Below are positions 25,533 to 34,774 of a stretch of 54,233 nt of DNA, piece by piece. The stretch lies in contig JAOTYV010000001.1 of NCBI GenBank assembly GCA_029861675.1, positions 1-54,233 on the forward strand, given 5' to 3'. Position 1 is the stretch's first letter. Each line of letters begins with the position of its first letter. A program made the translations under genes and the position numbers. This stretch comes from Alphaproteobacteria bacterium. GTDB taxonomy: Bacteria > Pseudomonadota > Alphaproteobacteria > UBA8366. The notes below the pieces were generated by a model. That model saw nothing but the letters and a program-made list of their open reading frames with translations, made no database searches and was not told the origin of the DNA.

Positions 25533-26306
25533 TCATTTCTCCGGCAGATTGCGAAAGAACACATCGGTCAGGCCCGGCGACAGCGCGCCGGTCAGCCAAG
25601 ACGCGAAATAGGTCGGCCACGGGAAGGCGATCCGGGGTTTGTTTTTTGCCAAACCGCGCCGGATGATTGCCGCGGCCCGGTCGGCGTCCATCAACAGCGG
25701 CATGCGAAACTGGTTGGCCGCGGTTATCCGGCTGCGGACGAACCCCGGGCAGATCACCGAGACGCCGATGCCGTCGCGATAGAGCATGCCGCGCAGCGCC
25801 TCGCCGTAAATACGTACCGCGGCCTTGCTGGCGCTATAGCTGGGCGCGCCCGGGAAGCCGCGAAAGGCGGCGGCCGAGCTCATGACGGCGATTTGTCCCC
25901 GGCGGCGCGTGCGCATCGCGTCGATGGCCGGATGTACGGTGTTCAAGGTTCCGGTCAAGTTGGTGTCGAAGATCAGGCGCACTTGGCGTTCCGCTTCGCC
26001 GCCGCCGGAAGTGCCGGCCGATATTCCCGCATTGGCGATGACCAGGTCGATCGCGCGCGCCCGCTCGGCCGACCGGATCCAGTCCCGCATGGCGTCGCAG
26101 TCGGTGACGTTGATAGTCCGGCCGTCGGCTTCCGCGCCCTGTTGCCGGCATTGTTCCGCGACCGCGTCCAGCCGGCCTTGGTGGCGGCCGCCCAAGGCGA
26201 GACGGACGCCCGGCGCAGCGTAGGCGAGGGCGAGCGCCTCGCCGATGCCGCTGGATGCGCCGGTGAGCAGGATCGATTGCGGCGGTGCGGGAACGCGTAC
26301 GGACAT
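25533..26306 (-). CDS. Short-chain dehydrogenase/reductase (SDR)
   Basis: 257 residues from the ATG at 26306. Classical SDR features: the cofactor loop TGASSGIG near residue 17, the NAGIS motif, and the catalytic Ser and Tyr-x3-Lys in SSAAAF and YSASKAA, followed by CPGFVRS. It reduces or oxidises an alcohol/ketone with NAD(P)H. The substrate is unknown. It converges on the ABC transporter operon with a 64-bp gap and is divergent from yicC, 106 bp away. Confidence 0.9.
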   Translation of the reverse strand: MSVRVPAPPQSILLTGASSGIGEALALAYAAPGVRLALGGRHQGRLDAVAEQCRQQGAEADGRTINVTDCDAMRDWIRSAERARAIDLVIANAGISAGTSGGGEAERQVRLIFDTNLTGTLNTVHPAIDAMRTRRRGQIAVMSSAAAFRGFPGAPSYSASKAAVRIYGEALRGMLYRDGIGVSVICPGFVRSRITAANQFRMPLLMDADRAAAIIRRGLAKNKPRIAFPWPTYFASWLTGALSPGLTDVFFRNLPEK

Positions 26307-26412
26307 GGGGTTGGGGATACCGTGCGATTGTTGTTGCGTCACGGGGAGCAGGATATAGTGCGGCGCGAAAATGTCTCGCCTCAGCTGCAAGTTTTCTTGA
26401 AGGAGCATATTT

Positions 26413-27309
26413 TTGGCCGTTGCCAGTATGACAGGGTTCGCCCGGGCCGGCGGACAGCACGGGTCCTGGCAATGGAGCTGGGAAGCCAAGAGCGTAAATG
26501 CGCGCTCCCGTGACATCCGGTTCCGTCCGCCGCAGGGCCATGAAAAGCTCGATATTGTCGTTCGCGAAGCGATTTCCAAGCGGTTTCAACGCGGCGCGTT
26601 TTCCTTGAATCTCGGCCTTAGCCGGACCGGGACGGCGCAGTCGGAGGTCCCGATGCGCATCAATAGCGACCTGCTCGACATGCTGGTAGAGGAAGCGCGC
26701 CGGTATCAGGGCCGGGTGTCGCCCGATGCACCGCGGATCGAGGCCTTGCTGGCGGTTCGCGGCGTGGTCGAGGCGGTCGATACGCCGGAATCCGAGGAAG
26801 ATGTCGCGGCCCGGTTGGACGGCATGGCTCAGTCGCTGGGTGAGGCGCTTGATGCGCTCGCCGAAGCCCGCCAGGAAGAGGGCGATCGACTGGCGGTGGT
26901 TCTGTCGGGACAGCTCGCGGACCTCGAAGCGCTGCGCGCGGAGGCGGCATCGGTTGAATCGCTGCGGCCGGAAAAAGTCAAAGAACGTTGGACCATGCAG
27001 CTCAAGGAGTTGCTGGATGCGGTTCCCACGCTGCCCGAAGAGCGCCTGGCCCAGGAACTCGCGGTGCTCACCGTGAAGGGCGACATTCGCGAGGAGCTCG
27101 ACCGGCTCGCTTCCCATTTCGCCTCGGCGGGGGAATTGCTCGAGGGCGGCGGGGCGATTGGCCGGCGGCTGGATTTTCTGTGTCAGGAGATGACCCGCGA
27201 AGCGAACACGTTATGCTCCAAGTCGAATGATGTCGATTTGACCCGGGTGGGGCTCGACATGAAGGCGACCGTCGAGCAATTCCGCGAGCAGGTTCAGAAT
27301 CTGGAATGA
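26413..27309 (+). CDS. yicC: YicC family endoribonuclease
   Basis: 298 residues, near the usual length. It begins at a TTG with AGGAG eight bases upstream, giving MAVASMTGFARAGG, the family N-terminus. The C-terminal DUF1732 part includes GGAIGRRLDFLCQEMTREANT, followed by CSKSNDVDLTRVGLDMKA. E. coli YicC is an RNA-cutting enzyme involved in stress and small-RNA turnover. The stop overlaps the gmk ATG by four bases, the widespread yicC-gmk pairing. Confidence 0.94.
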   Translation: MAVASMTGFARAGGQHGSWQWSWEAKSVNARSRDIRFRPPQGHEKLDIVVREAISKRFQRGAFSLNLGLSRTGTAQSEVPMRINSDLLDMLVEEARRYQGRVSPDAPRIEALLAVRGVVEAVDTPESEEDVAARLDGMAQSLGEALDALAEARQEEGDRLAVVLSGQLADLEALRAEAASVESLRPEKVKERWTMQLKELLDAVPTLPEERLAQELAVLTVKGDIREELDRLASHFASAGELLEGGGAIGRRLDFLCQEMTREANTLCSKSNDVDLTRVGLDMKATVEQFREQVQNLE

Positions 27310-27956
27310 GTGCCAGCAGCGATTTAGATACGATCTCCCGGCGCGGGCTGATGCTTGTGCTTTCGTCGCCGTCCGGTGCGGGGAAATCCACAATTTCCCG
27401 CGCTATTCTGGAAAGGGATTCGGGGATTACCATGTCGGTGTCCGTCACCACCCGGCCCAAGCGGCCGGGCGAAGTGGCGGGGCGGGATTACCGGTTCGTC
27501 GACGTGGCGGATTTCAATTTGATGGTCAACCGCCGGGAGCTGCTCGAATACGCGAAAGTCTTCGACAATTATTACGGCACGCCGGCGGCGCCGGTCCTGG
27601 AGGCGCTTGATCGCGGCCAGGACGTGCTGTTCGACATCGACTGGCAGGGGACGCAGCAGATCGAAGAGAAGGCGGGCGAGGATCTGGTCAGTGTGTTCAT
27701 CCTGCCGCCATCTACGGCGGATTTGGAGCGCCGGCTCAAGAAGCGCGCGCAGGATCCGCCGGAAGTGGTGGCGCGGCGGATGGGCAAGGCGTCGGACGAA
27801 ATGAGCCACTATGCGGAATACGACTACATCATCGTGAATCACGACATCGAGGAAAGCGTCCGGAATGTGACGGCGATCCTCGAGGCCGAGCGGCTGCGCC
27901 GCGAACGGATGATCGGATTGGGTGAATTCGTCAAGGGGCTGCGTTCCGGGCGCTGA
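27306..27956 (+). CDS. gmk: Guanylate kinase
   Basis: 216 residues. Phosphorylates GMP to GDP with ATP in the cytoplasm, in purine salvage and synthesis. The P-loop SSPSGAGKST lies near residue 20, then SVTTRPKRPGEVAGRDY (the GMP-binding segment) and FDIDWQGTQQI. It is coupled to yicC and converges on rsmA, with the two coding ends overlapping by 26 bp. Confidence 0.96.
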   Translation: MSASSDLDTISRRGLMLVLSSPSGAGKSTISRAILERDSGITMSVSVTTRPKRPGEVAGRDYRFVDVADFNLMVNRRELLEYAKVFDNYYGTPAAPVLEALDRGQDVLFDIDWQGTQQIEEKAGEDLVSVFILPPSTADLERRLKKRAQDPPEVVARRMGKASDEMSHYAEYDYIIVNHDIEESVRNVTAILEAERLRRERMIGLGEFVKGLRSGR

Positions 27957-28791
27957 AGGCGCGCGCCAGCGCCGCGAATTGGCCGATCGTTAGGGTTTCC
28001 GCCCGCGCGGTCGGTTCGATTTCCGCCGCGGCCAGCAGCGGCAGCGGGTCCGTTTTCAGAGTCTTCAACGCGCTGCGCAACATTTTGCGCCGCTGCCCGA
28101 ATGCCGCTGCGACGACGGTTTCCATGGCCTCCCAGATGGCCGGTTCGGGCGATTCCCGCGGGGAAAACTGGACCACGCTCGAGTCGACTTTCGGCGGCGG
28201 CGTGAAGGCGCGGGCTGGCAGGTTCAAACATATCCGAGTCTCGCAGAGCCAGTTCGCCATCACGGAAAGCCGGCCAAATGCAGAGGTTCCCGGCGATGCG
28301 ATCAGCCGGTTTGCGACCTCCTTCTGGAACATCAAGGTCATGCTGTGAAACGCCGCCGCATCGCGCAGCCATCGAATCAGGAGAACCGTTGAAATATTGT
28401 AGGGCAGATTGGCGACGATACGTCGCGGTGGTGTCCCCAGTGCGGCGCAATCGATCTTGGCGGCGTCGCCTTCAACGATTTCCAACCGGCCGCCGGCGGC
28501 TTGTGCGAGCGGTGCCAACGCTTCGATGCAGCGGGCGTCGCGTTCGATCGTAATTAGCCGGCGGGCGCCCTCGGCCAGCAGGGATCGCGTCAAGCCTCCC
28601 GGGCCGGGCCCAATTTCAATTACCGTTCCCGTGCTCAAATCGCCCGCCGCCTGAGCGATCCGCCGGGTCAGATTTAGGTCGAGCAGAAAATGCTGACCGA
28701 GCGACTTGCGCGCATTCAGACCGTGCCGGCCGATCGTGTCGCGCAGCGGCGGCAGAGTGGCAAGTTGGTCGTTGTCGGCCCGGTCAGGCAA
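27931..28791 (-). CDS. rsmA: 16S rRNA (adenine1518/1519-N6) dimethyltransferase
   Basis: 286 residues. Dimethylates two adjacent adenines in the 3' end of 16S rRNA during ribosome assembly. The SAM-binding EIGPGPGGLTRSLL and catalytic NLPYNIS motifs are present, after the N-terminal LNARKSLGQHFLLD. I place the start at the TTG at 28791, which overlaps the pdxA stop by eight bases and gives the expected N-terminus (LPPLRDTIGRHG); no nearer ATG or GTG fits. It is last in the lptG-lptD-surA-pdxA-rsmA run. Confidence 0.93.
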   Translation of the reverse strand: MPDRADNDQLATLPPLRDTIGRHGLNARKSLGQHFLLDLNLTRRIAQAAGDLSTGTVIEIGPGPGGLTRSLLAEGARRLITIERDARCIEALAPLAQAAGGRLEIVEGDAAKIDCAALGTPPRRIVANLPYNISTVLLIRWLRDAAAFHSMTLMFQKEVANRLIASPGTSAFGRLSVMANWLCETRICLNLPARAFTPPPKVDSSVVQFSPRESPEPAIWEAMETVVAAAFGQRRKMLRSALKTLKTDPLPLLAAAEIEPTARAETLTIGQFAALARAFSARNAAP

Positions 28792-29818
28792 GGGCGGTTC
28801 GCTGCGTCCTGCGGCCGTCGCTTCGGCACGCAACGATATCGCGCGCCATGGTAAGTGCCGCCGCCAGACTGGTGACGTCGGCGACGCCCATGCCGGCGAT
28901 TTCAAACGCCGTTCCGTGATCCGGCGACGTGCGGACGAACGGCAGCCCCAGGGTGACGTTGACGCCGTTGTGAAAGTCGATGGTCTTGAGCGGGATCAGC
29001 GCCTGATCGTGATGCATGCAAATGGCCGCGTCATAGGCTTCCCGCGCGCGTTCATGAAACAACGTGTCGGCGGGCGCCGGGCCGCTGACCGAAAGTCCGC
29101 GTTTCTTGAGCTCGTCGATTGCGGGCCGGATGATGGCTTCTTCCTCGGGCCCGAGGGACCCGTCTTCGCCGCCATGCGGATTGAGCGCGGCGACCATCAG
29201 ATGCGGGACCTCAATGCCGAAATCACGCCGCAAGGCGGCGTCCGTGATCGTCACCACCTCGACGATCTCCGCGCTGCTGAGTTTGGAAATCGCGTCCAAA
29301 AGGGGGACATGCCCGGTGACCGGAATTACACGCAGCCCCGGACAGGTCAACATCATGACAGACCGCACGCCGCCGGCCAGTTCGGCCAGAAACTCCGTGT
29401 GTCCGGGGTGGGGGAAGCCGCCGTCGTAAAGCGTTTTCTTGTGCACGGGATTTGTGACCAATGCGCCGGCCTTGCCCGCGACGACCAGGTCCACGGCGAT
29501 GCGTATGGCATCGATGACGGCGGCGGCATTTTTCGGGTCCGGTTGTCCCGGCACGACCGATCCCGGAATGGGATTGGCGAGGACGGGGAGGGCGTCGTCG
29601 AACCGATCGGCGGCGTCGTCCGGATCGCCAATTTCGGCAATTGGAACATCCCAACCGAGGCGGCCGGCCAGCGCCTTCAGCCGCGCCACATCGTCGACGG
29701 CAAAAAATATCGGCAAGCCCAACCGTTCACGATCGAGCCATGCCCGCAGGGTTAATTCTCCACCGATGCCGGCGGGCTCGCCCATCGTGAGCGCTATCGG
29801 GAGCGGCGATCCGATCAT
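28784..29818 (-). CDS. pdxA: 4-hydroxythreonine-4-phosphate dehydrogenase
   Basis: 344 residues; a pyridoxal 5'-phosphate biosynthesis enzyme of the DXP-dependent route. The start at 29818 overlaps the surA stop (ATGA) and gives MIGSPLPIALTMGEPAGIGGE, where most homologues have GDPAGIGPE. Metal-binding His residues are seen in PGHTEFLAEL, MHHDQALIPLK and TSPDHGTAFEIAG. It is in the usual alphaproteobacterial order with surA and rsmA. Confidence 0.95.
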   Translation of the reverse strand: MIGSPLPIALTMGEPAGIGGELTLRAWLDRERLGLPIFFAVDDVARLKALAGRLGWDVPIAEIGDPDDAADRFDDALPVLANPIPGSVVPGQPDPKNAAAVIDAIRIAVDLVVAGKAGALVTNPVHKKTLYDGGFPHPGHTEFLAELAGGVRSVMMLTCPGLRVIPVTGHVPLLDAISKLSSAEIVEVVTITDAALRRDFGIEVPHLMVAALNPHGGEDGSLGPEEEAIIRPAIDELKKRGLSVSGPAPADTLFHERAREAYDAAICMHHDQALIPLKTIDFHNGVNVTLGLPFVRTSPDHGTAFEIAGMGVADVTSLAAALTMARDIVACRSDGRRTQRTALA

Positions 29819-31128
29819 CCGCGGATATCCACGAAGGCGGTCCGCCGAAGATCGCGCATATACCGTTGGATATGAAGGTTGAGCCGTTGGTCGCCGAGGC
29901 GCCGCTGGATCTGTTTCCGGCTCGGCAGGCCGGCCAGGTCCTCTTTGAGGGCACACAATGTCATCACGAGATATCCTTCGGCAACCCGTATCGGTTGGGT
30001 TGATTCGCCCACTCTCAACGCCGCAACCGCATCGCGCAATTGGGTGGGAAGGTCGTCGGCGGTCACCCCTTTGAGGTCGCCGGATTTCGGAGATGCAATC
30101 GACTTCGCGGCCTCCCGAAGCTCAGCGCAATCCTTAGTCGCATTGCGAATATTCTGCGCCTTGAGACGCATATTCCGCAAATCCTCATCGGTGGCATCCT
30201 TGCCGACGGGCAATACGATTTGCGCAAGATCCATCGTGGTCTTGCGCAGGGACGTCGATTGCGCGTTCACGCGATTGACCAGCATCAGGATATGAACGCC
30301 CGCCAGTGTGCGAACCGGCTTGGCAATCTCGCCCTTTTTTAGTCCGGCGATGCTTTGTTCCAAAGCCGGGTCGAGCTGGCCTTTGGAAACCCATCCCATG
30401 TCGCCGCCGACCGCGGCGCTGGAACTTTGTGAGAATTCGCGCGCAAGCGCCGTGAACCGTGCGCCGGCCTGAACCTGTTTAATGAGACGATCCGCGAGTT
30501 CCATGACCCGGTCTTCGTTTTCCTCGTTGTCGATGCTGAGGAAAATTTCGGCTATTTGCTGGCGCGGCTGATTCCGCACCGTCTTGAGGCGCTCCAGCTC
30601 TTCGTCCACCTCTTCGCTTCCAATGGAAACCTGGCGCCGCAGTTGCCGGCGAACCACTTTTGCCCAGGCGTTTTCAGCGTGGAGTTTCGCACGCAGAACA
30701 CTCGCGTCGATACCGCCGCGCGAGAGCATGCGCTCGATCGTACCTGGTTCCACGCGGTTCTGCTGGTTCAGTTTGAGAAGAAGGCTATCGACCTCCTTGT
30801 CGGGGATCTCGATTTTAAGGCGTTTGGCCTCCTGCAATTGCAGTCGTTCATCAATGAGGTTGCGCAACACCTGGGAGGATAGGCGGCGCTGGATTTCCGG
30901 CGTGTTGGGCAGCCGGCTGGTGAGCATGACGAGGCGAATTCGGTTCGAAAGGTCATAGGCGGTAATGAGGTCTTCGTTCACCACCGCGGCGATCCGAATG
31001 ACGCCCTGTGCATCGACGGTTCCTGCCGTGGATGCGATGAATGCGCCACAAATCAAGACGGCGGCTAAAAGCCGCTTGAATCGTACAATCGCAACAGGGG
31101 AGTAAGCCCATGTTCGCTTGATAACCAT
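29815..31128 (-). CDS. surA: Periplasmic chaperone / peptidyl-prolyl isomerase SurA
   Basis: 437 residues from the ATG at 31128 (GGTGGGAG upstream). A signal peptide ends near residue 40 (TAGTVDAQG). The SurA N-terminal domain follows (VNEDLITAYDLSNRIRL, LIDERLQLQEAKRL), then a parvulin-type segment including FTALAREFSQSSSAAVGGDM and GWVSKGQLDPALEQSIAGLK. It escorts outer-membrane proteins such as LptD, whose gene is directly upstream, across the periplasm. Confidence 0.94.
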   Translation of the reverse strand: MVIKRTWAYSPVAIVRFKRLLAAVLICGAFIASTAGTVDAQGVIRIAAVVNEDLITAYDLSNRIRLVMLTSRLPNTPEIQRRLSSQVLRNLIDERLQLQEAKRLKIEIPDKEVDSLLLKLNQQNRVEPGTIERMLSRGGIDASVLRAKLHAENAWAKVVRRQLRRQVSIGSEEVDEELERLKTVRNQPRQQIAEIFLSIDNEENEDRVMELADRLIKQVQAGARFTALAREFSQSSSAAVGGDMGWVSKGQLDPALEQSIAGLKKGEIAKPVRTLAGVHILMLVNRVNAQSTSLRKTTMDLAQIVLPVGKDATDEDLRNMRLKAQNIRNATKDCAELREAAKSIASPKSGDLKGVTADDLPTQLRDAVAALRVGESTQPIRVAEGYLVMTLCALKEDLAGLPSRKQIQRRLGDQRLNLHIQRYMRDLRRTAFVDIRG

Positions 31129-31141
31129 CGCTCCCACCAGA

Positions 31142-33313
31142 TCATCCGGTCGTCGTGCCGACTTCACCGAGATGCTTGAATTTAATACGAATCAGTAGGG
31201 AGTCGGAAGGGTCAATATCCTCCTCGTCGAAGAAGCTTCTTGTGCCCACCAATTCGAGCCCAAAACATTCATCCTCGTATCGCAGAATCCCCGAATGTTT
31301 CAGTGCCCGGCCCTCGGCGACGTCGCGATGTGTCGTTGCGGCAAGCGACCAATGATCGGTGATCTTCGTCGAGAATCGAAGCTTTATTTCCTCGCGTTCC
31401 GAAAAATCGCCCGTGGCATCGACAAAGGAATAAAATCCTTCAAATTTCAGTGCCGGTGGCCCGAGCGAGAAGGATACCTCGCTCCGCTTCGGGCGTCCGA
31501 TGTCATCCGATGAAAAGGCGAAGCGATACAGCACATCCACGTATTTCATTGGCGTGATATCGACTCGTCCAACGATATCGGAGAAGCCTTGCTCGATGAA
31601 GTTTTCTTGGTTCAAGCTGCTGTCGGTAGTGGGCCGGTAACTTTGGCCAATGAAGGCCGTCATCTGGCTGGCGCCGCTACCGTAGACGCCGACACGCAAT
31701 CCATAGATGGCGCGCTGACCGCTTTCGACTCGGTCGGTGCCCGGTAACCGGTCCGGACTCAACAGGTTCGAATCATCGGCTTCGAATACCGTACTGTCTT
31801 CATTGGGGACTTTTTTGGGATTTTGGCCGTTCGGCGTCGCCGTAAACATGGCTACCGGCTCAATTAATTTGCGAAAGGCCCCGGATGTGTTCACGAAGGG
31901 AAACCGCCAATTCAATGTTGCCCGGGGCAACAGCCGGCCGCTCATGTTGTTCTCGATATCGGGTCTGAAGGATGGGCCGGCGGTCTGATTTACGTTGTAG
32001 AAGTTGGCGAGGACGGATGCCGAGAATGTCGTAACGAACCCGGCGTCGGCGGTGTGCGAAACCTCGTAGCCCGGCCGGACCGATACCCGCTGCGTTGTCG
32101 GGCCGTCGGTTCGGGTCAGCAGCCGGAAATCCGCATCGAAGCTCAGGCGGCCGCTGTATTGGTCGGACTCGCCGACATGATTGAATTGCAGCAGAGGTGC
32201 GATAATCGGCTGTTCCGGTCTCGATGATACCGGCCGGAGGTCCTGGAACGCATACACATTTGCCGCGGCGTAGGTGCGTGGCCGAAACCCTTCCAGATAG
32301 GCATTGGATTTCAAGACATCCGGATTGTTTTCAAAGAAGTCGAACCGCTTGAGGTAGGTGCGGTCGGTTGACCGTTGCGCGTCCGCGCCAACACGCCATG
32401 TCTGATCGATGTCATACCGACCATTAATCTCGCCGTAACCGCGCAGCTTGTCCCGTTCCGTCACGCTGACTCCGTTGACCGTGTCGGTTCGGTCGGCTTC
32501 GGTGACACTTCCGGAAATAATTACCTCACCCTTGTTGAACCTTTGTCGGTATTCCCCGCTGAAGACCAAGCCCTCGGCAACGGTATAGATCGGACTGATC
32601 GTCACATCCTTGTCGTCGCCGATTGTGAGGAAGTAAGGCACGCGGATAAATCCGTCGAGATTTCCGCCTGCACCGAAATCCGGAGCAAGAAAGCCGCTCT
32701 TTCGTTTCACCGTGGGGTCCGGATGGGTGAAATAGGGTATGTAAGCGACCGGCAATCCAAACAACTCCAGGAATGCGTTGTGGTAGCGGACCTCGCGCCG
32801 CAATTCATCGTGTTCTATTCGCGTGGCCTTGATTTGCCAGATCAGCGGTCGGTCGGGATTTTTCTTGCATGCCTTGCACGGCGAGTAGACGCCATGTCTC
32901 ATGACCAACTTATTGCCATCTTCGCGGCGCGCTTCTTGGGCCGCGAATCGGCTGTCATCGTTCAGCAGAACGCGGATCTGTTTGACGATCCCGTTTTTGA
33001 ACTGGTCCCGGAGTTCAACGAATTCCGCGAAGATGACCTCGCCCGAAGGCTCCATCAGCCGCACATTGCCGGATGCGCTTACCGTATCCGATTTTTCGTT
33101 GTAGCTGACGGAGTCAGCCATGAGGATACGGTCGCCCTGGGTGATCTCCACATTGCCGCGCGCAATAACCACGCCGAGTTCATCGTCGCGGCTGAGCTCA
33201 TCGGCTGTGATCAATACCGGGGTGTCTGGCGAACCGATCTCGCGCGTTTGCCCTGCGGGAATCGACGCCGCGAGGATCGTCACCAGCACGGCGACCATTC
33301 GAAAGACGCCCAT
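31142..33313 (-). CDS. lptD: LPS-assembly outer-membrane protein LptD
   Basis: 723 residues from the ATG at 33313, which shares one base with the lptG stop (TGATG). A signal peptide is followed by the OstA-type beta-jellyroll (ITADELSRDDELGVVIARGN, GDRILMADSVSYNEKSD, ASGNVRLMEPSGEVIF), then a barrel of about 500 residues. A C-K-A-C pair in the N-terminal half could form the disulfides LptD needs. It inserts lipopolysaccharide in the outer leaflet with LptE, whose gene is not seen here. Confidence 0.95.
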   Translation of the reverse strand: MGVFRMVAVLVTILAASIPAGQTREIGSPDTPVLITADELSRDDELGVVIARGNVEITQGDRILMADSVSYNEKSDTVSASGNVRLMEPSGEVIFAEFVELRDQFKNGIVKQIRVLLNDDSRFAAQEARREDGNKLVMRHGVYSPCKACKKNPDRPLIWQIKATRIEHDELRREVRYHNAFLELFGLPVAYIPYFTHPDPTVKRKSGFLAPDFGAGGNLDGFIRVPYFLTIGDDKDVTISPIYTVAEGLVFSGEYRQRFNKGEVIISGSVTEADRTDTVNGVSVTERDKLRGYGEINGRYDIDQTWRVGADAQRSTDRTYLKRFDFFENNPDVLKSNAYLEGFRPRTYAAANVYAFQDLRPVSSRPEQPIIAPLLQFNHVGESDQYSGRLSFDADFRLLTRTDGPTTQRVSVRPGYEVSHTADAGFVTTFSASVLANFYNVNQTAGPSFRPDIENNMSGRLLPRATLNWRFPFVNTSGAFRKLIEPVAMFTATPNGQNPKKVPNEDSTVFEADDSNLLSPDRLPGTDRVESGQRAIYGLRVGVYGSGASQMTAFIGQSYRPTTDSSLNQENFIEQGFSDIVGRVDITPMKYVDVLYRFAFSSDDIGRPKRSEVSFSLGPPALKFEGFYSFVDATGDFSEREEIKLRFSTKITDHWSLAATTHRDVAEGRALKHSGILRYEDECFGLELVGTRSFFDEEDIDPSDSLLIRIKFKHLGEVGTTTG

Positions 33314-34410
33314 CAGCCATCCTCCAAATGAAACAGTATGGCAAGCCCGACCAGTGTCGACACGCCGGCGGGCGTCCAAGCCGCCAAAGGAATGGGGATG
33401 CTGGCTGAAAGGCCGAGTGCGTGCACCACGTCAGTCAGGAAATAGAGCACGAAGCTGCACAACAATCCGCCGAGCAGGGTAATGGTGGCGCGGGTCCTGC
33501 GATTGATGCGCAGCGTGAATGCCGCCGCGATGAGTATCATCGAACTCAGGAGCAGCGGATAGGCCATCAGCGCATGAAAATGCAGCCGATGGCGGTGTGC
33601 CGAGAATCCAGCCGTTTCAAGCACGCGAATGAATGCCGGCAGGTCCCAAAATGACATTGTCTCGGGCGGGGCGAAGCTGTCTAAGATCCGGTTCTGCGTC
33701 AGATCCGTTTTGATCTTCAAGTCCTTGACGGCTTTCGTCCCCTCGGTCGGCGTTGATTGCCAGCCCGATCGGATCAGCCAATACCCATCCCGCAACATCG
33801 TCGATTCAGAGTCGATCCGTTCAATGAATTCCTCTTTTTGGGAAAAGCGGAAAATGATGACGTCCCGGAGGTCCATCTTGTCTTGCGCAACACGGAGCGC
33901 GTGTATGACCGAATAGCCCTGATCGTCATTTGATTGCCGCAACCACAATCCGTTCCTTGAAACGGCGAGCATGCTGGTTCGGCCCTTCAGATAGTCGGCC
34001 TCGAGCTTTTCGAATTTCGCGAGCATCGCCGCCGCGAAAGGATTGATAACCGTGATCTGCGCGAACCCGACCAGGGCCGTGATCAGGAAGGCAGGCAGAA
34101 TGAATTGCCACGCGGAAATTCCCGCCGCGCGGGATACCACGGCTTCGTTGGCGCGCGCCATGCGCCAAAAGCTGAACATGCCGGCAAACAGAACCATGAA
34201 AGGCAGCGTCGTCTGCAGAAGGTGCGGCAGCTTAAAAAGGCTCATTTGCAGGACGATGCCGACGGTCGCATTTTCCTTGTTTGCGGCGCGGCGCATCATT
34301 TCGACAAAATCGAAAAGCAGGGCGATCGCCATAAAGCACAGGAACACGCCGAACAGCCAATACATGTATTGGCGTCCCAAATACGACGACAATGTTGCCG
34401 AGAGTTTCAC
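33313..34410 (-). CDS. lptG: LPS export ABC transporter permease LptG
   Basis: 365 residues, six predicted spans. It starts at GTG 34410 with GGAG seven bases upstream, giving MKLSATLSSYLGRQYMYWLFG. YjgP/YjgQ-family features are ALLFDFVEMMRRA, LPFMVLFAGMFSFWRMARANE with AVVSRAAGIS, and a periplasmic jellyroll between spans 3 and 4. With LptF and LptB it extracts LPS from the inner membrane. Its usual neighbour lptF is displaced here by a 3.4-kb segment carrying the dprE-type cassette. Confidence 0.94.
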   Translation of the reverse strand: MKLSATLSSYLGRQYMYWLFGVFLCFMAIALLFDFVEMMRRAANKENATVGIVLQMSLFKLPHLLQTTLPFMVLFAGMFSFWRMARANEAVVSRAAGISAWQFILPAFLITALVGFAQITVINPFAAAMLAKFEKLEADYLKGRTSMLAVSRNGLWLRQSNDDQGYSVIHALRVAQDKMDLRDVIIFRFSQKEEFIERIDSESTMLRDGYWLIRSGWQSTPTEGTKAVKDLKIKTDLTQNRILDSFAPPETMSFWDLPAFIRVLETAGFSAHRHRLHFHALMAYPLLLSSMILIAAAFTLRINRRTRATITLLGGLLCSFVLYFLTDVVHALGLSASIPIPLAAWTPAGVSTLVGLAILFHLEDG

Positions 34411-34774
34411 CAGAACGCTCCGATCAGACGGTGGCTATTAGGACGCCACGTCGCCTGCCCGCATCATCCGTCCCGCCATCGCAGATCTTTGTGCGACGGG
34501 GGCGCCTGATCCCGCGATGTCAGCGGAAGCAACTGCCGGTGCGGCAAAATACTGGTCGATACTCATCGAAGTGCTGCCCATTCCCTGTCTTTGGTTTTAT
34601 TATCCTTGATTAATAGTACGGAACGGAACGGTATTGAAAGGTTCTTTCCGTCACCGAATATCCATCACGCTTCACTTTGTGGCTGCCGAATTCGTTAACA
34701 GGCTATTAGTAACGTTATGAAATAGTCGCCGTTTGAGCAGTCCTGCAGCCGCCGGACGACCCAGGAGCCGCCCC
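34411..34774. other. Divergent intergenic region, lptG operon / arabinan-donor cassette
   Basis: 364 bp between lptG and the DPPR synthase gene. The left part is GC-rich and may be a remnant of the old lptF-lptG junction; the part from about 34585 to 34720 is clearly AT-rich and likely holds promoters for one or both directions. I see no gene, repeat or terminator in it. Confidence 0.5.

Noticed and set aside
32375..33331. 318-residue plus-strand frame opposite lptD
   Set aside because: A long shadow frame caused by the GC-rich lptD coding strand; lptD is unmistakable.
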